Assembly: GCF_001435955.1 (NCBI RefSeq)
Contig: NZ_AYYT01000007.1
Location: 1 to 64,000 of the forward strand
Length of the DNA: 64,000 nt
Reading direction: 5' to 3'
Source: Ligilactobacillus salivarius DSM 20555 = ATCC 11741
Lineage (GTDB): Bacteria > Bacillota > Bacilli > Lactobacillales > Lactobacillaceae
The notes beneath the pieces were generated by a model. It saw nothing but the letters and a program-made list of their open reading frames with translations, was not told where the DNA came from and did not search any database. A program made the translations under genes and the position numbers. Positions 8,622-16,536 of the stretch are shown one piece after another (position 1 is the first letter of the stretch; the number at the start of each line of letters is the position of its first letter).

Positions 8622-9875
8622 GTGCTTAAGAAATTAAAAAAATTAGGAATAAGTTTCCTAACTTCTTTGATGGTAGTAACAGGGATAGGGCAAGGATTTA
8701 TTAATGCTGATCAAACTTTACCACAGTTAGATTTAGAGGCTAAATCAGCAATTGCGGTAGATGCTAAAACAGGGCAAATCATTTACGCTAAAGATGATAA
8801 ACAAACATATCCAGTTGCATCTATGTCTAAACTGCTGACAGCTTATATATTGTTACAAGCGATTCATAAGGGTGAAATTACCTGGGAAACCAGAGTAACC
8901 CCTACTGCAACTGAAGTAGATATTAGTAATAATACTGAATTGACAAACGTGCCTCTACAAGAGGGGCATAGTTATACTATAAGGCAGTTGTATCAAGCAA
9001 TGTTGGTAGGTTCAGCGAATGCAGCAACAATGTTGATTGGTAATGCCATTTCAGGAACACAGACAAAATTTATAGATAAAATGAGAGAAACTGCCAAAAG
9101 TTTGGGAATTACAGATGCTAAGATCTACAGTGCGAATGGACTAACAGCTAAGTATTTGGGCGATGAAATTTATCCTAATACAGATGAAAATGCAGAAAAC
9201 GAATTTTCAGTACGAGACATGGCGATTATTTCGCAAAAGTTGATTAAAGAGTATCCAGAGATTTTAGAAACGACAAAATTAACCATGATCGACTTTAACG
9301 ATAATGGAGAAATTACAACTGTTAATAATACGAATGAATTGCTACAAGATGATTCAAATTTAGAAGTTGATGGTCTTAAAACGGGAACATCAGATGCAGC
9401 AGGTTATTGTTTTGCATCAACAACTAACAAAGATGGTCACCGCATTATAACAGTAATTGCTGGAGCAAAAGACAATGATGCTAGATTTGATCAAACCAAG
9501 AATTTGTTAAATTATATTTACAATAATTATGATTACTTGGCTATAAGTACAAATCAAGCGTTAAGACAGGATATTAAAGTCAAGTATGGAAAACAAAGCA
9601 GTATATCAACAATAATCGGAAATGATTTAAGTTTATGGGTGCCTAAGAACACTAGAGCAAAGGCGCTACAAATTAAATTAACACCAAAATCTTCTAAAAT
9701 AGAAGCACCAATCAAGCAAGGTGAAACAGTGGGAGATTATCAAATAACGATTGCTGGTAACTTAGGGTTCATAGATGGATCAACTGATTTGAAAACTAAA
9801 GCATTAGCTGCTAATAGTGTAGAAGGAATTAATATTCTTATAAAATGGTGGCAAATGCTGAGCGATGCAATATAG
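8622..9875 (+). CDS. dacA: D-alanyl-D-alanine carboxypeptidase (PBP5/DacA type)
   Basis: Serine peptidase that trims the terminal D-Ala from peptidoglycan pentapeptides outside the membrane. A signal peptide spans about residues 1-29 (ending GFINAD). The three penicillin-binding motifs are present: SMSK (Ser67, Lys70), SAN (131-133) and KTG (253-255). A beta-rich C-terminal PBP5_C domain (about 300-390) is followed by a short amphipathic tail (INILIKWWQMLSDAI) of the kind that anchors these enzymes to the membrane. Length 417 aa is normal. GTG start with AAAGGA upstream. Monocistronic between a promoter and a strong terminator. Confidence 0.92.
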   Translation: MLKKLKKLGISFLTSLMVVTGIGQGFINADQTLPQLDLEAKSAIAVDAKTGQIIYAKDDKQTYPVASMSKLLTAYILLQAIHKGEITWETRVTPTATEVDISNNTELTNVPLQEGHSYTIRQLYQAMLVGSANAATMLIGNAISGTQTKFIDKMRETAKSLGITDAKIYSANGLTAKYLGDEIYPNTDENAENEFSVRDMAIISQKLIKEYPEILETTKLTMIDFNDNGEITTVNNTNELLQDDSNLEVDGLKTGTSDAAGYCFASTTNKDGHRIITVIAGAKDNDARFDQTKNLLNYIYNNYDYLAISTNQALRQDIKVKYGKQSSISTIIGNDLSLWVPKNTRAKALQIKLTPKSSKIEAPIKQGETVGDYQITIAGNLGFIDGSTDLKTKALAANSVEGINILIKWWQMLSDAI

Positions 9876-9879
9876 AAAA

Positions 9880-9912
9880 AAAGACGAAGTTCAAATGAAT
9901 TTCGTCTTTTTT
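9880..9912 (+). terminator. terminator after dacA
   Basis: AAAGACGAAGTTC/GAATTTCGTCTTT stem (13 bp, one G-U), loop AAAT, followed by TTTTTT. Confidence 0.88.
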
Positions 9913-10055
9913 CAGCATTTGTCATGAAATGCTGAACTAATAATCTGATTATATTAGTATTTATAAAAAAATGATCAGTATTTAAAACTTAAAATGCCGA
10001 TATATACTGAATTTAAATTGTAATATGCTGATTAAATGCGTCTGAAATCAGTAAA
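9911..10055 (+). promoter_or_regulatory. cluster of TCAG(C/T)AT half-sites upstream of the DeoR gene
   Basis: TTCAGCATTT/AAATGCTGAA is a perfect 10-bp inverted repeat (9911-9920, 9927-9936). Related half-sites follow: TCAGTATTT (9975-9983), ATACTGAATTT (10004-10014), ATATGCTGATT (10023-10033) and AAATCAGTAAA (10045-10055). Repeated half-sites in both orientations before a DeoR-type gene suggest an autoregulatory operator region. Binding by this DeoR protein is an inference. Confidence 0.5.
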
Positions 10056-10087
10056 ATATGCTAGAATTAACTTGTGAGGTGATGAAA

Positions 10088-10864
10088 ATGCTTTCTCAAG
10101 AGCAAAGATTAGAAGAAATTAAAGAGATGTTAGCAAAAAAACATAAATTAACAACACATGAATTAGCTGATCATTTTGGGATTGCATTTGATACGGCTAG
10201 AAGAGATGTATTGAGATTGACATCTACGGGACAAGCAGCTCGAATTCATGGTGGGTTGATGGAAATTAAATTTAATAATGTACCAGGATTTGTAACACGT
10301 TCCCACATTCAGTCCCCAATTAAAGCTAAAATGGCTCGATTAGCTAGAGAAGAATTTAATCCAAGTGGCTTATATTTTGTAGGTGCCTCCACGACATTGA
10401 TGCAGATGTGTGAGCAATTAGGGCAAGTGAATACTACAATTATGACTAATTCAATTGATAATGCTGTGAGATTAATGCTAAATAAGCTGCCAGAGGTAGA
10501 ATTATTAGGTGGAAAAATTGATAAGGGGAATCGTTATACATATTCAATGGAAACATTGTCCCAATTAGATAATATTACTTTTGATGCTGCATTTATCGGA
10601 ACTTCCAAGATTCAACCAGATGGAGTTATGGTAGTGGATTCTTATGATGCAGCGATTGCTAAAAAAGTTGTTGAACGATCAAGAAAAGTTATTTTAATTG
10701 CTCAGAAGTATAAGTTTGTAACTAATAATTCCTCACCATATAAGTCCGCTAACTTAAAGGATATTGACGTATTAATTACAGATGTGCCATTAGAAGAAAA
10801 ATATCGTAAGTATTTTAAACCAGATATAAAGATAAAGTACGTGAAAGAGGATGAGACAAAATGA
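10088..10864 (+). CDS. DeoR/GlpR-family transcriptional regulator
   Basis: DNA-binding repressor of the DeoR family that usually senses a sugar phosphate. The N-terminal HTH (about residues 5-58) reads SQEQRLEEIKEMLAKKH...TTHELADHFGIAFDTARRDV, the standard DeoR pattern, followed by ARIHGG. The C-terminal DeoRC domain (about 75-230) is an isomerase-like sensor with GASTTLMQMC and IGTSKI. Of the possible starts, ATG 10088 is best: GAGGTG ends 6 nt before it, and family members begin M-L-S-Q-E. Its stop overlaps the start of the Cof hydrolase gene (ATGA), so the two are translationally coupled. The likely ligand is a phosphorylated sugar handled by that enzyme, which is inference. Confidence 0.87.
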   Translation: MLSQEQRLEEIKEMLAKKHKLTTHELADHFGIAFDTARRDVLRLTSTGQAARIHGGLMEIKFNNVPGFVTRSHIQSPIKAKMARLAREEFNPSGLYFVGASTTLMQMCEQLGQVNTTIMTNSIDNAVRLMLNKLPEVELLGGKIDKGNRYTYSMETLSQLDNITFDAAFIGTSKIQPDGVMVVDSYDAAIAKKVVERSRKVILIAQKYKFVTNNSSPYKSANLKDIDVLITDVPLEEKYRKYFKPDIKIKYVKEDETK

Positions 10865-11667
10865 TAAAGCATATATTTACAGATATGGATAAAACATTGT
10901 TGAATGATAAGGGACAAATTAATCCTAAAACAGCAGAATATCTACAAAAGATAGATTTGCCATTAACTTTAGTGACTGCACGCGCTCCTAAAGAAATGCA
11001 GTTTGCGATTGATGATTTAAATTTAAAAGGTGAACAAATTGCTTTTAATGGTGGATTGATATTCTTCCCACATAAAGATGGAAATGAAGTAATTTCTTCC
11101 AATCCATTACAAGCAGAAGCTGCCAAGCGAGTAATTGAAGAAATTCAAGATAAATATGAAGGTGTATCAGTAAGTTGGTATACCAAGGACGAGTGGTATG
11201 CTCAACAAGAAGATGATGGTACAAGATATGAAACAAGTATTACCAATATTAAGCCAACTTTGAAGAAGTATAGTGAAATCGACTATACCGAACCTATTTA
11301 TAAAATTATGATTGTTGGAACAAATATGGAAAATTTCGATAAAGTTGTAGATATAATTAGAGGAATGAAATTAGATGGCGTTAGCGCAAATCATTCTAAT
11401 TATAATTACTTTGAAATTACTAATGAAGTTGCGGTTAAGAGTTTTGGAATTGAGTACATTAGACAAAGAGATAACTTAAAGAAAGAAGAGTTATTAGCAT
11501 TTGGCGATGGAGAAAATGACATTAAGATGTTCGAAACAGTTGGTACTTCAGTAGCGATGGGGAATGCTAACGATAAAGTTAAATCAATTGCGACATATAC
11601 CACTTTATCAAATGAAGAAGATGGAATTGTTCATGGTTTAGAAAATGTCGTTAAGCATTTACTATAA
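10861..11667 (+). CDS. Cof-type HAD-IIB phosphatase
   Basis: Haloacid-dehalogenase superfamily phosphatase of the Cof/YidA group, acting on sugar phosphates or related metabolites in the cytoplasm. Motif I is FTDMDKTLLND (residues 5-15, nucleophile Asp7), motif II LVTARA (about 37-42), and motifs III/IV are the Lys/Asp region ending LAFGDGENDIKMFE (about 212-225). The C2B cap lies between. It overlaps the DeoR gene by 4 nt, suggesting the regulator responds to its substrate or product. Length 268 aa is typical. Confidence 0.9.
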   Translation: MIKHIFTDMDKTLLNDKGQINPKTAEYLQKIDLPLTLVTARAPKEMQFAIDDLNLKGEQIAFNGGLIFFPHKDGNEVISSNPLQAEAAKRVIEEIQDKYEGVSVSWYTKDEWYAQQEDDGTRYETSITNIKPTLKKYSEIDYTEPIYKIMIVGTNMENFDKVVDIIRGMKLDGVSANHSNYNYFEITNEVAVKSFGIEYIRQRDNLKKEELLAFGDGENDIKMFETVGTSVAMGNANDKVKSIATYTTLSNEEDGIVHGLENVVKHLL

Positions 11668-11672
11668 AATAA

Positions 11673-11717
11673 AACCCACGATAAATCTAAGTAGAAATTA
11701 GATCTGTCGTGGGTTAT
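11673..11717. terminator. terminator after the Cof hydrolase gene
   Basis: AACCCACGA...TCGTGGGTT with an inner AATCTAA/TTAGATC segment forms a long hairpin; T-rich DNA follows to the right and an A-run lies to the left, so it may also end the convergent CPBP gene. Confidence 0.8.
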
Positions 11718-11725
11718 TTATATGC

Positions 11726-12392
11726 TTAAACGATAAACATTGCAGGAATAAAAATTACCAAGTCATAGATAATATGACCGATAATTCCACCCCATAAACT
11801 GTTTGTTTTTCTCCAAGCGTAGTTAAATGGTAAACGAGTTAAACCAATTACTACGATACATTGGTATAAGTTTCCATGATAAATTTTCAAGTGCATTAAA
11901 CCAAATAAAATGGCACTAATTAATCCAGCTATGATCCAGGCTTGCTTAGAAGACATCTTTTCAGCAAGTAAATGATATAGCGGAAATGCAACTGAAGCTG
12001 TGATTAATTCTTCGCCTATCAAAGAGATGGAAAGAAGAACTAAGTGTTGTATACGAGCAAGAATAGGTCCTGTATGAACAGCATTAGAGTTTTCAACAAA
12101 ACCAGTATGGAAAAGTAAATTTCCCAGTGCCATAGTGGCAAATGAAGTAATAAAAGTCAAAATAATCGACCAAAAAATAATCTTCCAACTACCTTTTTCC
12201 ATTTTGCCCATGGATACTTTTAAAGTCTCAAAGTTGAATTGAGTAACAATTGCTAGAGCCCCTCCAACAATGAACCAGATCCCAAGTTAGAGGAAGAACT
12301 CCAGATAATGAACCATAAACTCCTAGAGCGATGAAAAGTACTGAAAGATACCAATAAGGTCTTAACGGCGTTTTTTCTAAATTATTTAGCAT
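11726..12392 (-). pseudogene. CPBP-family membrane protease, frameshifted
   Basis: Remnant of a CPBP (CAAX/bacteriocin-processing) intramembrane protease. The downstream frame (11726-12211, 161 aa) carries the family core: EELITA in place of the usual EExxxR, FGLMHL with the conserved His, and GGIIGHIIYDL near the end. An upstream frame beginning ATG 12392 (after AAAGGA) encodes about 45 residues with a membrane helix (LSVLFIALGVYGSLSGVL). The frames join near 12270 at CTAACTTGGGATC, where one extra base (or two missing) shifts the reading. Restoring the frame gives about 221 aa, the usual family length. The Arg missing from motif 1 suggests the gene was already atypical. A sequencing error is the main alternative. 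Confidence 0.7.
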
Positions 12393-12421
12393 AGCATATA
12401 ATTCCTTTCTATTTCCTTTTT

Positions 12422-12467
12422 AAATAAAAACGTCCATGTAAATCTATCATGAGATAAACATGGACGT
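12422..12467 (-). terminator. terminator after the MFS-DUF4811 operon
   Basis: ACGTCCATGT (12430-12439) and ACATGGACGT (12458-12467) form a perfect 10-bp stem; on the minus strand it is followed by TTTTTATTTA. Confidence 0.85.
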
Positions 12468-12483
12468 CAATTTATATGCTTGA

Positions 12484-13185
12484 TTATTTTTCTTTTACAG
12501 ATTGAATTAATTTTTGCATCGCAGCTTGAGTAGCTTCATTTTGAGCTTGTTGGATTAATTCTTTTTGTTGTTCAGCTGACATTTGTGGGTTGGCTTGCAT
12601 TGCAGCAGCAACTTTAGCCTTAACCGCAGTTTCTACTTGAGACTTCAATGTAGCTTGATTCTTTTTAACCAACTTATCTAATTCCTTGGCTTGCTTAGCT
12701 GTTAATACATTCCAATCACGATTGATATTGAAAGTGTAGTAGCGATGCTTCAATTCATTATTATTGTGAAGAATGCCAAAGAAGAATTTAGATACACCAT
12801 CTTTGTAAACATAGCGTTTTTCAGTAATTGTTACATTTGGCTTATCACTTGTAATAACGTACTTAGCACTAGAGTCTTTAGTTTTCATAGGCTTGATCTT
12901 TTGCTTGGAAGAAGTCTTGTAAAGATAAACTTTTTCAGAGCCATTTCCAAGTGGTTGATATAGAAGTACATTCATCTTATCTGAAGCTGAAACTAATTGG
13001 TAACGAGTAGTAGTAGTTTTCACTTTCATACCATAGTGGTAAGTATCATTAGCAACAATTGAGACACCACTCAAAGTAGCAATTACTAAGAAAAAGAAGG
13101 CAATGATTCCGTGATATTTATTAAATGGAATTACGGAACAAATAAAGAAGAATATTAAAGCAATAATTAGTAAAATAATACTCAT
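12484..13185 (-). CDS. DUF4811 domain membrane protein
   Basis: Two N-terminal membrane helices (about 2-20 and 26-46) are followed by an extracytoplasmic domain with several strands (YQLVSASDKMNVLLYQPLG; KYVITSDKPNVTITEKRYVY) and a Gln/Ala-rich C-terminal helix (about 180-230). This is the DUF4811 architecture found in lactobacilli, usually next to a DHA2 exporter as here. Its start codon overlaps the stop of the MFS gene by one base (TAATG), so expression is coupled. A role as an accessory subunit or adaptor of the exporter is likely from context but not shown by sequence. Confidence 0.82.
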   Translation of the reverse strand: MSIILLIIALIFFFICSVIPFNKYHGIIAFFFLVIATLSGVSIVANDTYHYGMKVKTTTTRYQLVSASDKMNVLLYQPLGNGSEKVYLYKTSSKQKIKPMKTKDSSAKYVITSDKPNVTITEKRYVYKDGVSKFFFGILHNNNELKHRYYTFNINRDWNVLTAKQAKELDKLVKKNQATLKSQVETAVKAKVAAAMQANPQMSAEQQKELIQQAQNEATQAAMQKLIQSVKEK

Positions 13186-14663
13186 TATTTTTTACCCCCT
13201 AACATAGCAGCTTCACGAGCACGATTTCCTTTCTTAAGGAAGAATGCTAGAGCTAAAGCAACGATTGCGAAGATTGCAGCTACTAAGAATGCGGCTGTAT
13301 AACCACTTAAAACAGCGTCAATAGCCTTATCACGATAAGCTAAAGGTGTTGCGTGAAGTAAGGACTTAGCAGGCATGTTGTCTTTAGTAGTTGTACTTAA
13401 TACAGATACTAAAATAGCAGTACCGATTGAGCTAACAACTTGACGGAAAGTATTGTTTACAGCAGTACCGTCAGAAATTTGTTTGAATGGTAGGACATTC
13501 ATACCAGAAGTTGTAACAGGCATCATAACCATTGCAATTCCGAACATACGCACAGCATAGAAAACAGTGATGTATAAAATAGAAGTGTGACTAGTTAGGA
13601 AAAGGAATGGTAATGTTCCTAGAGACAACATTGTCAAACCAGTGATTGCCATGTATCTAGCACCGTAGCGGTCAAATAAACGACCAGTAATCGGAGACAT
13701 AATAGCCATTGCCATCGCACCTGGAAGTAAAATTAAACCAGAGTGGAAAGCTGATTCTCCACGAATGTTTTGAATGTATAATGGCAAAATCATTTCAATT
13801 CCCATCATAGCAAGGTTGGATACACTTGATAAGATGGCAGCAAGACTAAATTCCCCATATTTGAAAACAGAAATATCAAGGAATGGTACTTCCATCTTAA
13901 GCTGACGCCAACCAAATAAAATAACGAAGATAATACCAACAAAAATAAATGCTAGTACAAGTGGATCAGTCCAACCGTCGTTACCAGCTTTGGAGAATCC
14001 ATAAAGCATGGAACCAAAACCGATAATGGATGTAATAGCAGAAATAACATCGATATCTTGATCACGGTTAGGGATAACATTTTTCATCAAGAAGATTGAA
14101 AGAATGATAACACCTAAAACAATTGGAAGCATCATACCGAATAAATCACGCCATGAGAAGTTATCAACGATCCATCCAGAAAGAGTAGGTCCAATCGCAG
14201 GAGCTACACCGATCGCAATCCCTACAGTACCCATTGCGGCACCACGTTTTTCAGGTGGGAAGATGGATAGCATGATTGTTTGAAGAAGAGGCATAGATAC
14301 CCCAACACCCAAACCTTGGATTAAACGTCCAGCCAACAATGTAGCAAAGTTAGGGGCGATAAATGATAATAAAGTACCAACAAAGAATGTTGACATAGCA
14401 CCAATATACATTGTACGGGTATTAAATTTATTAATCATCCATGCAGAGATAGGAATCATAACCCCGTTAACTAACATAAAACCAGTTGTTAGCCATTCAA
14501 CCGTTGCGGTGCTGATGTCAAATGACTTCATAATTGCTGGAAATGCAGTTGCGAGTAAAGTAGCATTTAAAATAGTACAAAAAGAACCAATCATTAAAAC
14601 GAGAACTAATAAAGATCGGTTATATGGTTTTCCGTAAATATCAGTAGCTTGTGTTTCAGCCAA
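13185..14663 (-). CDS. MFS drug:H+ antiporter, DHA2 (LmrB/EmrB) family
   Basis: Fourteen-helix exporter of 492 residues. Helix 1 reads GSFCTILNATLLATAFP, helix 4 carries LLAGRLIQGLGVGVSMP (motif B) and helix 5 GVAPAIGPTLSG (antiporter motif C). It forms a two-gene operon with DUF4811 and is divergent from a MerR/VOC pair, sharing an operator centred at 14750. The arrangement suggests control of export by the MerR-type regulator. The substrate is unknown; close relatives confer lincosamide or multidrug resistance. It is clearly paralogous to the exporter at 6985-8421. Confidence 0.88.
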   Translation of the reverse strand: MAETQATDIYGKPYNRSLLVLVLMIGSFCTILNATLLATAFPAIMKSFDISTATVEWLTTGFMLVNGVMIPISAWMINKFNTRTMYIGAMSTFFVGTLLSFIAPNFATLLAGRLIQGLGVGVSMPLLQTIMLSIFPPEKRGAAMGTVGIAIGVAPAIGPTLSGWIVDNFSWRDLFGMMLPIVLGVIILSIFLMKNVIPNRDQDIDVISAITSIIGFGSMLYGFSKAGNDGWTDPLVLAFIFVGIIFVILFGWRQLKMEVPFLDISVFKYGEFSLAAILSSVSNLAMMGIEMILPLYIQNIRGESAFHSGLILLPGAMAMAIMSPITGRLFDRYGARYMAITGLTMLSLGTLPFLFLTSHTSILYITVFYAVRMFGIAMVMMPVTTSGMNVLPFKQISDGTAVNNTFRQVVSSIGTAILVSVLSTTTKDNMPAKSLLHATPLAYRDKAIDAVLSGYTAAFLVAAIFAIVALALAFFLKKGNRAREAAMLGGKK

Positions 14664-14718
14664 TTTTTATTTCCTCCTTAAATAATATATTTTCATAACT
14701 TACAATTTAACTTTGAAA

Positions 14719-14780
14719 ATATTACACCCTAATTTTATGTTTGTCAAGAAAGTTGACAAATAAGTTAAAAAAGTTACAAT
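14719..14780. promoter_or_regulatory. divergent promoters sharing a palindromic operator
   Basis: TTTGTCAA (14740-14747) and TTGACAAA (14753-14760) form a perfect 8-bp inverted repeat. Each arm contains a -35 box. Rightward: TTGACA (14753-14758), 16-nt spacer, TACAAT (14775-14780), for the MerR gene. Leftward: TTGACA (complement 14742-14747), 17-nt spacer, TAATAT (complement 14719-14724), for the MFS gene. One bound protein would cover both -35 boxes. Confidence 0.75.
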
Positions 14781-14817
14781 TAGTGTATGATATATGGACA
14801 AAGAAAGGAGTAATGAC

Positions 14818-15264
14818 GTGTTTTTTCAAAATACAGATGGTAAAAGAGCGATGGATGATATCCAAATTGGAATCGGAGATATGAGTAAGTCCACCGGGGT
14901 TTCTTCGCGTCAATTAAGATATTGGGAAGAAAAAGGATATATTAAATCGATCAATGAAGGCGATGGAAACAAAAGAAAATTTACAATTAATGAATATTAT
15001 CATATTAGATTAATCAAACATTTCTTAGATGAAGGCTATACCTTGAACGCTTCAATTGAAAAAGCTGAGGAGCGTAGACAACAATTATTAGTTTTACGAA
15101 GATTTGGTGTTGAAATTATCAAAGACGTTGAGGTAACGGATAAAGATAAACATTATGGTAAAATTGACTTAGGAAAAGTATGTAATGATAAAAATAAACA
15201 TGCTTATGGAATAGTAACTGAGGATGGTTGTTCAATAGAAATTGAAAAAGAAGGCGAAGAATAA
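14818..15264 (+). CDS. MerR-family transcriptional regulator
   Basis: DNA-binding protein with an N-terminal winged HTH (about residues 17-80): IGIGDMSKSTGVSSRQLRYW followed by EEKGYI is the MerR/GlnR-type pattern, and a coiled-coil dimerisation helix follows (SIEKAEERRQQLLVLRRFG). The C-terminal effector part is short and lacks the paired cysteines of metal sensors. I chose the GTG at 14818 because AGGAG lies 7 nt before it; an ATG 24 nt upstream has no ribosome site. Its stop overlaps the VOC gene start by one base. Likely target: the shared operator with the divergent exporter. Confidence 0.85.
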   Translation: MFFQNTDGKRAMDDIQIGIGDMSKSTGVSSRQLRYWEEKGYIKSINEGDGNKRKFTINEYYHIRLIKHFLDEGYTLNASIEKAEERRQQLLVLRRFGVEIIKDVEVTDKDKHYGKIDLGKVCNDKNKHAYGIVTEDGCSIEIEKEGEE

Positions 15265-15644
15265 TGGATTTTAGTAAGGTTCATCACATTGCGATTATTG
15301 GAACAGATTTTGAAGAGATGAAAGAATTTTATGTAGATAAATTGGGTTTCACGTTGTTAGATAAACATGTTAGACCAGAAAAAAATGACATCTTATTTAA
15401 TGTTGGATTTGGAGAAATGGTATTGGAAATCTTCATTAAAGAAGATGCTCCAGTTCGTCCAACCTATCCAGAAGCTAAAGGATTACGTCATCTAGCTTTT
15501 AGGGTTGATAGTGTAGAAGAAACTGTCAAAGAATTAACGGCCAAAGGGGTAGAATGTGAACCAATTCGTAATGATACCTTTAATGGTAAGGCGATGACAT
15601 TTTTCTATGATCCAGCAGGAACACCATTGGAAATACACGAATAA
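15264..15644 (+). CDS. VOC-family (glyoxalase-like) protein
   Basis: Vicinal-oxygen-chelate fold protein of 126 residues with two beta-alpha-beta-beta-beta modules: HHIAIIGTDFEEMKEFYVDKLG (about 7-28), MVLEIF, then GLRHLAFRVDSVEETVKELTAKG (about 71-93) and FFYDPAGTPLEIHE at the end. His8, Glu52, His74 and Glu123 are at positions expected for a metal site, so enzymatic activity such as detoxifying a reactive aldehyde is possible. Translationally coupled to the MerR gene, which argues for a stress or resistance role. Exact substrate unknown. Confidence 0.85.
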   Translation: MDFSKVHHIAIIGTDFEEMKEFYVDKLGFTLLDKHVRPEKNDILFNVGFGEMVLEIFIKEDAPVRPTYPEAKGLRHLAFRVDSVEETVKELTAKGVECEPIRNDTFNGKAMTFFYDPAGTPLEIHE

Positions 15645-15648
15645 AAAA

Positions 15649-15694
15649 AGTTAAATCTGATCATTTGATTTCAAGGGTCAGATTTAACTTTTTT
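15649..15694. terminator. bidirectional terminator between VOC and DUF554 genes
   Basis: AAGTTAAATCTGAT/GTCAGATTTAACTT (14 bp, one G-U) with an A-run before and TTTTTT after; it serves both convergent genes. Confidence 0.88.
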
Positions 15695-16379
15695 AAATTA
15701 TGCCGATGTAATGAAGAATAAAGAAGAGAATACCAGAGACAAGTAGCGATGGTAATAAATTCATAGTTTCAAACTTCTTAATTCCAAGAATACTAAGACC
15801 AGAGGCTAGAATTAGAACACCGCCAACAATTGACAATTCATGTAAAAAGTCAGGATTGACGTTACTTTGTAACAAGAATGCTATTAGATAAAAGCTACCT
15901 TGCCAGAAGAATAAGACAAGTGCAGCCAACATAATGATTAATCCAAAAGTTGAAGCTAGAATGATAGAAGTAATGCCATCAAGAATACCATTTGTAAAAA
16001 GATAAGTATAATTGTGGTGTAAAGCAGCTTCAACAGAGCCTAAAATGGATAAAGTACCCATACAATATAGTAAGATAGCAGTTGACAATCCTTCAGATGA
16101 TTTAGAATTACTGAATTTTTTAACGGAATTAGAAAAACGAGTAGCTAGGTCAAATTTAACACCTAATACGCCACCAATTGCCAAACTTAAAATAAACAAG
16201 ATAGGAAGTTTACTTTTAGGGAGATTTTGCAAGACAGCCTGCATTCCTAAGCAAGTAGCGGCTAATCCCATCGCTTGCATCAGAATTTCTTGATATTTAT
16301 CAGCAAAGCTTTTCTTGAAGTAATTTCCAAGTAAACTTCCAATTAGAATTGTACTGACGTTGAAGAATGTTCCAATCAT
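15693..16379 (-). CDS. DUF554 (YdfK-like) membrane protein
   Basis: Integral membrane protein with about seven hydrophobic segments in 228 residues and the DUF554 signature at the N-terminus (MIGTFFNVSTILIGSLLGNYF) plus AIGGVLGVKFDL near residue 70. The family is a probable transporter with no firmly assigned substrate. AGGAGGC precedes the ATG. It lies downstream of the sensor operon but has its own promoter region, where a perfect inverted repeat overlaps the putative -10. Confidence 0.85.
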   Translation of the reverse strand: MIGTFFNVSTILIGSLLGNYFKKSFADKYQEILMQAMGLAATCLGMQAVLQNLPKSKLPILFILSLAIGGVLGVKFDLATRFSNSVKKFSNSKSSEGLSTAILLYCMGTLSILGSVEAALHHNYTYLFTNGILDGITSIILASTFGLIIMLAALVLFFWQGSFYLIAFLLQSNVNPDFLHELSIVGGVLILASGLSILGIKKFETMNLLPSLLVSGILFFILHYIGII

Positions 16380-16395
16380 AAAAAATGCCTCCTTA

Positions 16396-16418
16396 ATTTT
16401 AGTGTATAAGACTAAAAT
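16396..16418 (-). promoter_or_regulatory. inverted repeat in the DUF554 promoter region
   Basis: ATTTTAGT-GTATAAG-ACTAAAAT is a perfect 8-bp inverted repeat. On the minus strand its centre contains a -10-like TTATAC. Candidate operator; regulator unknown. Confidence 0.4.
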
Positions 16419-16449
16419 ATCATAAAAAGTAAAAAAGAACGATATAGAT

Positions 16450-16516
16450 ATAGGACCAATTTTCTAATTTATGCAATGTAAACGGTTATTTGTATAAATT
16501 AGAAAATTGGTCCTAT
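16450..16516 (-). repeat. 23-bp perfect hairpin with a cre-like loop
   Basis: The arms 16450-16472 and 16494-16516 are perfectly complementary over 23 bp around a 21-nt loop. The loop holds ATGTAAACGGTTATT (16476-16490), one mismatch from the cre consensus WTGNAANCGNWNNCW. The hairpin sits 20 nt past the stop of the binding-protein gene and upstream of the DUF554 promoter. It may be the operon terminator, but the T-run on the minus strand (TTCTTTTTTAC) begins about 12 nt after the stem rather than directly. Confidence 0.6.
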
Positions 16517-16536
16517 CTTAAAAATAGCATTTTTAG

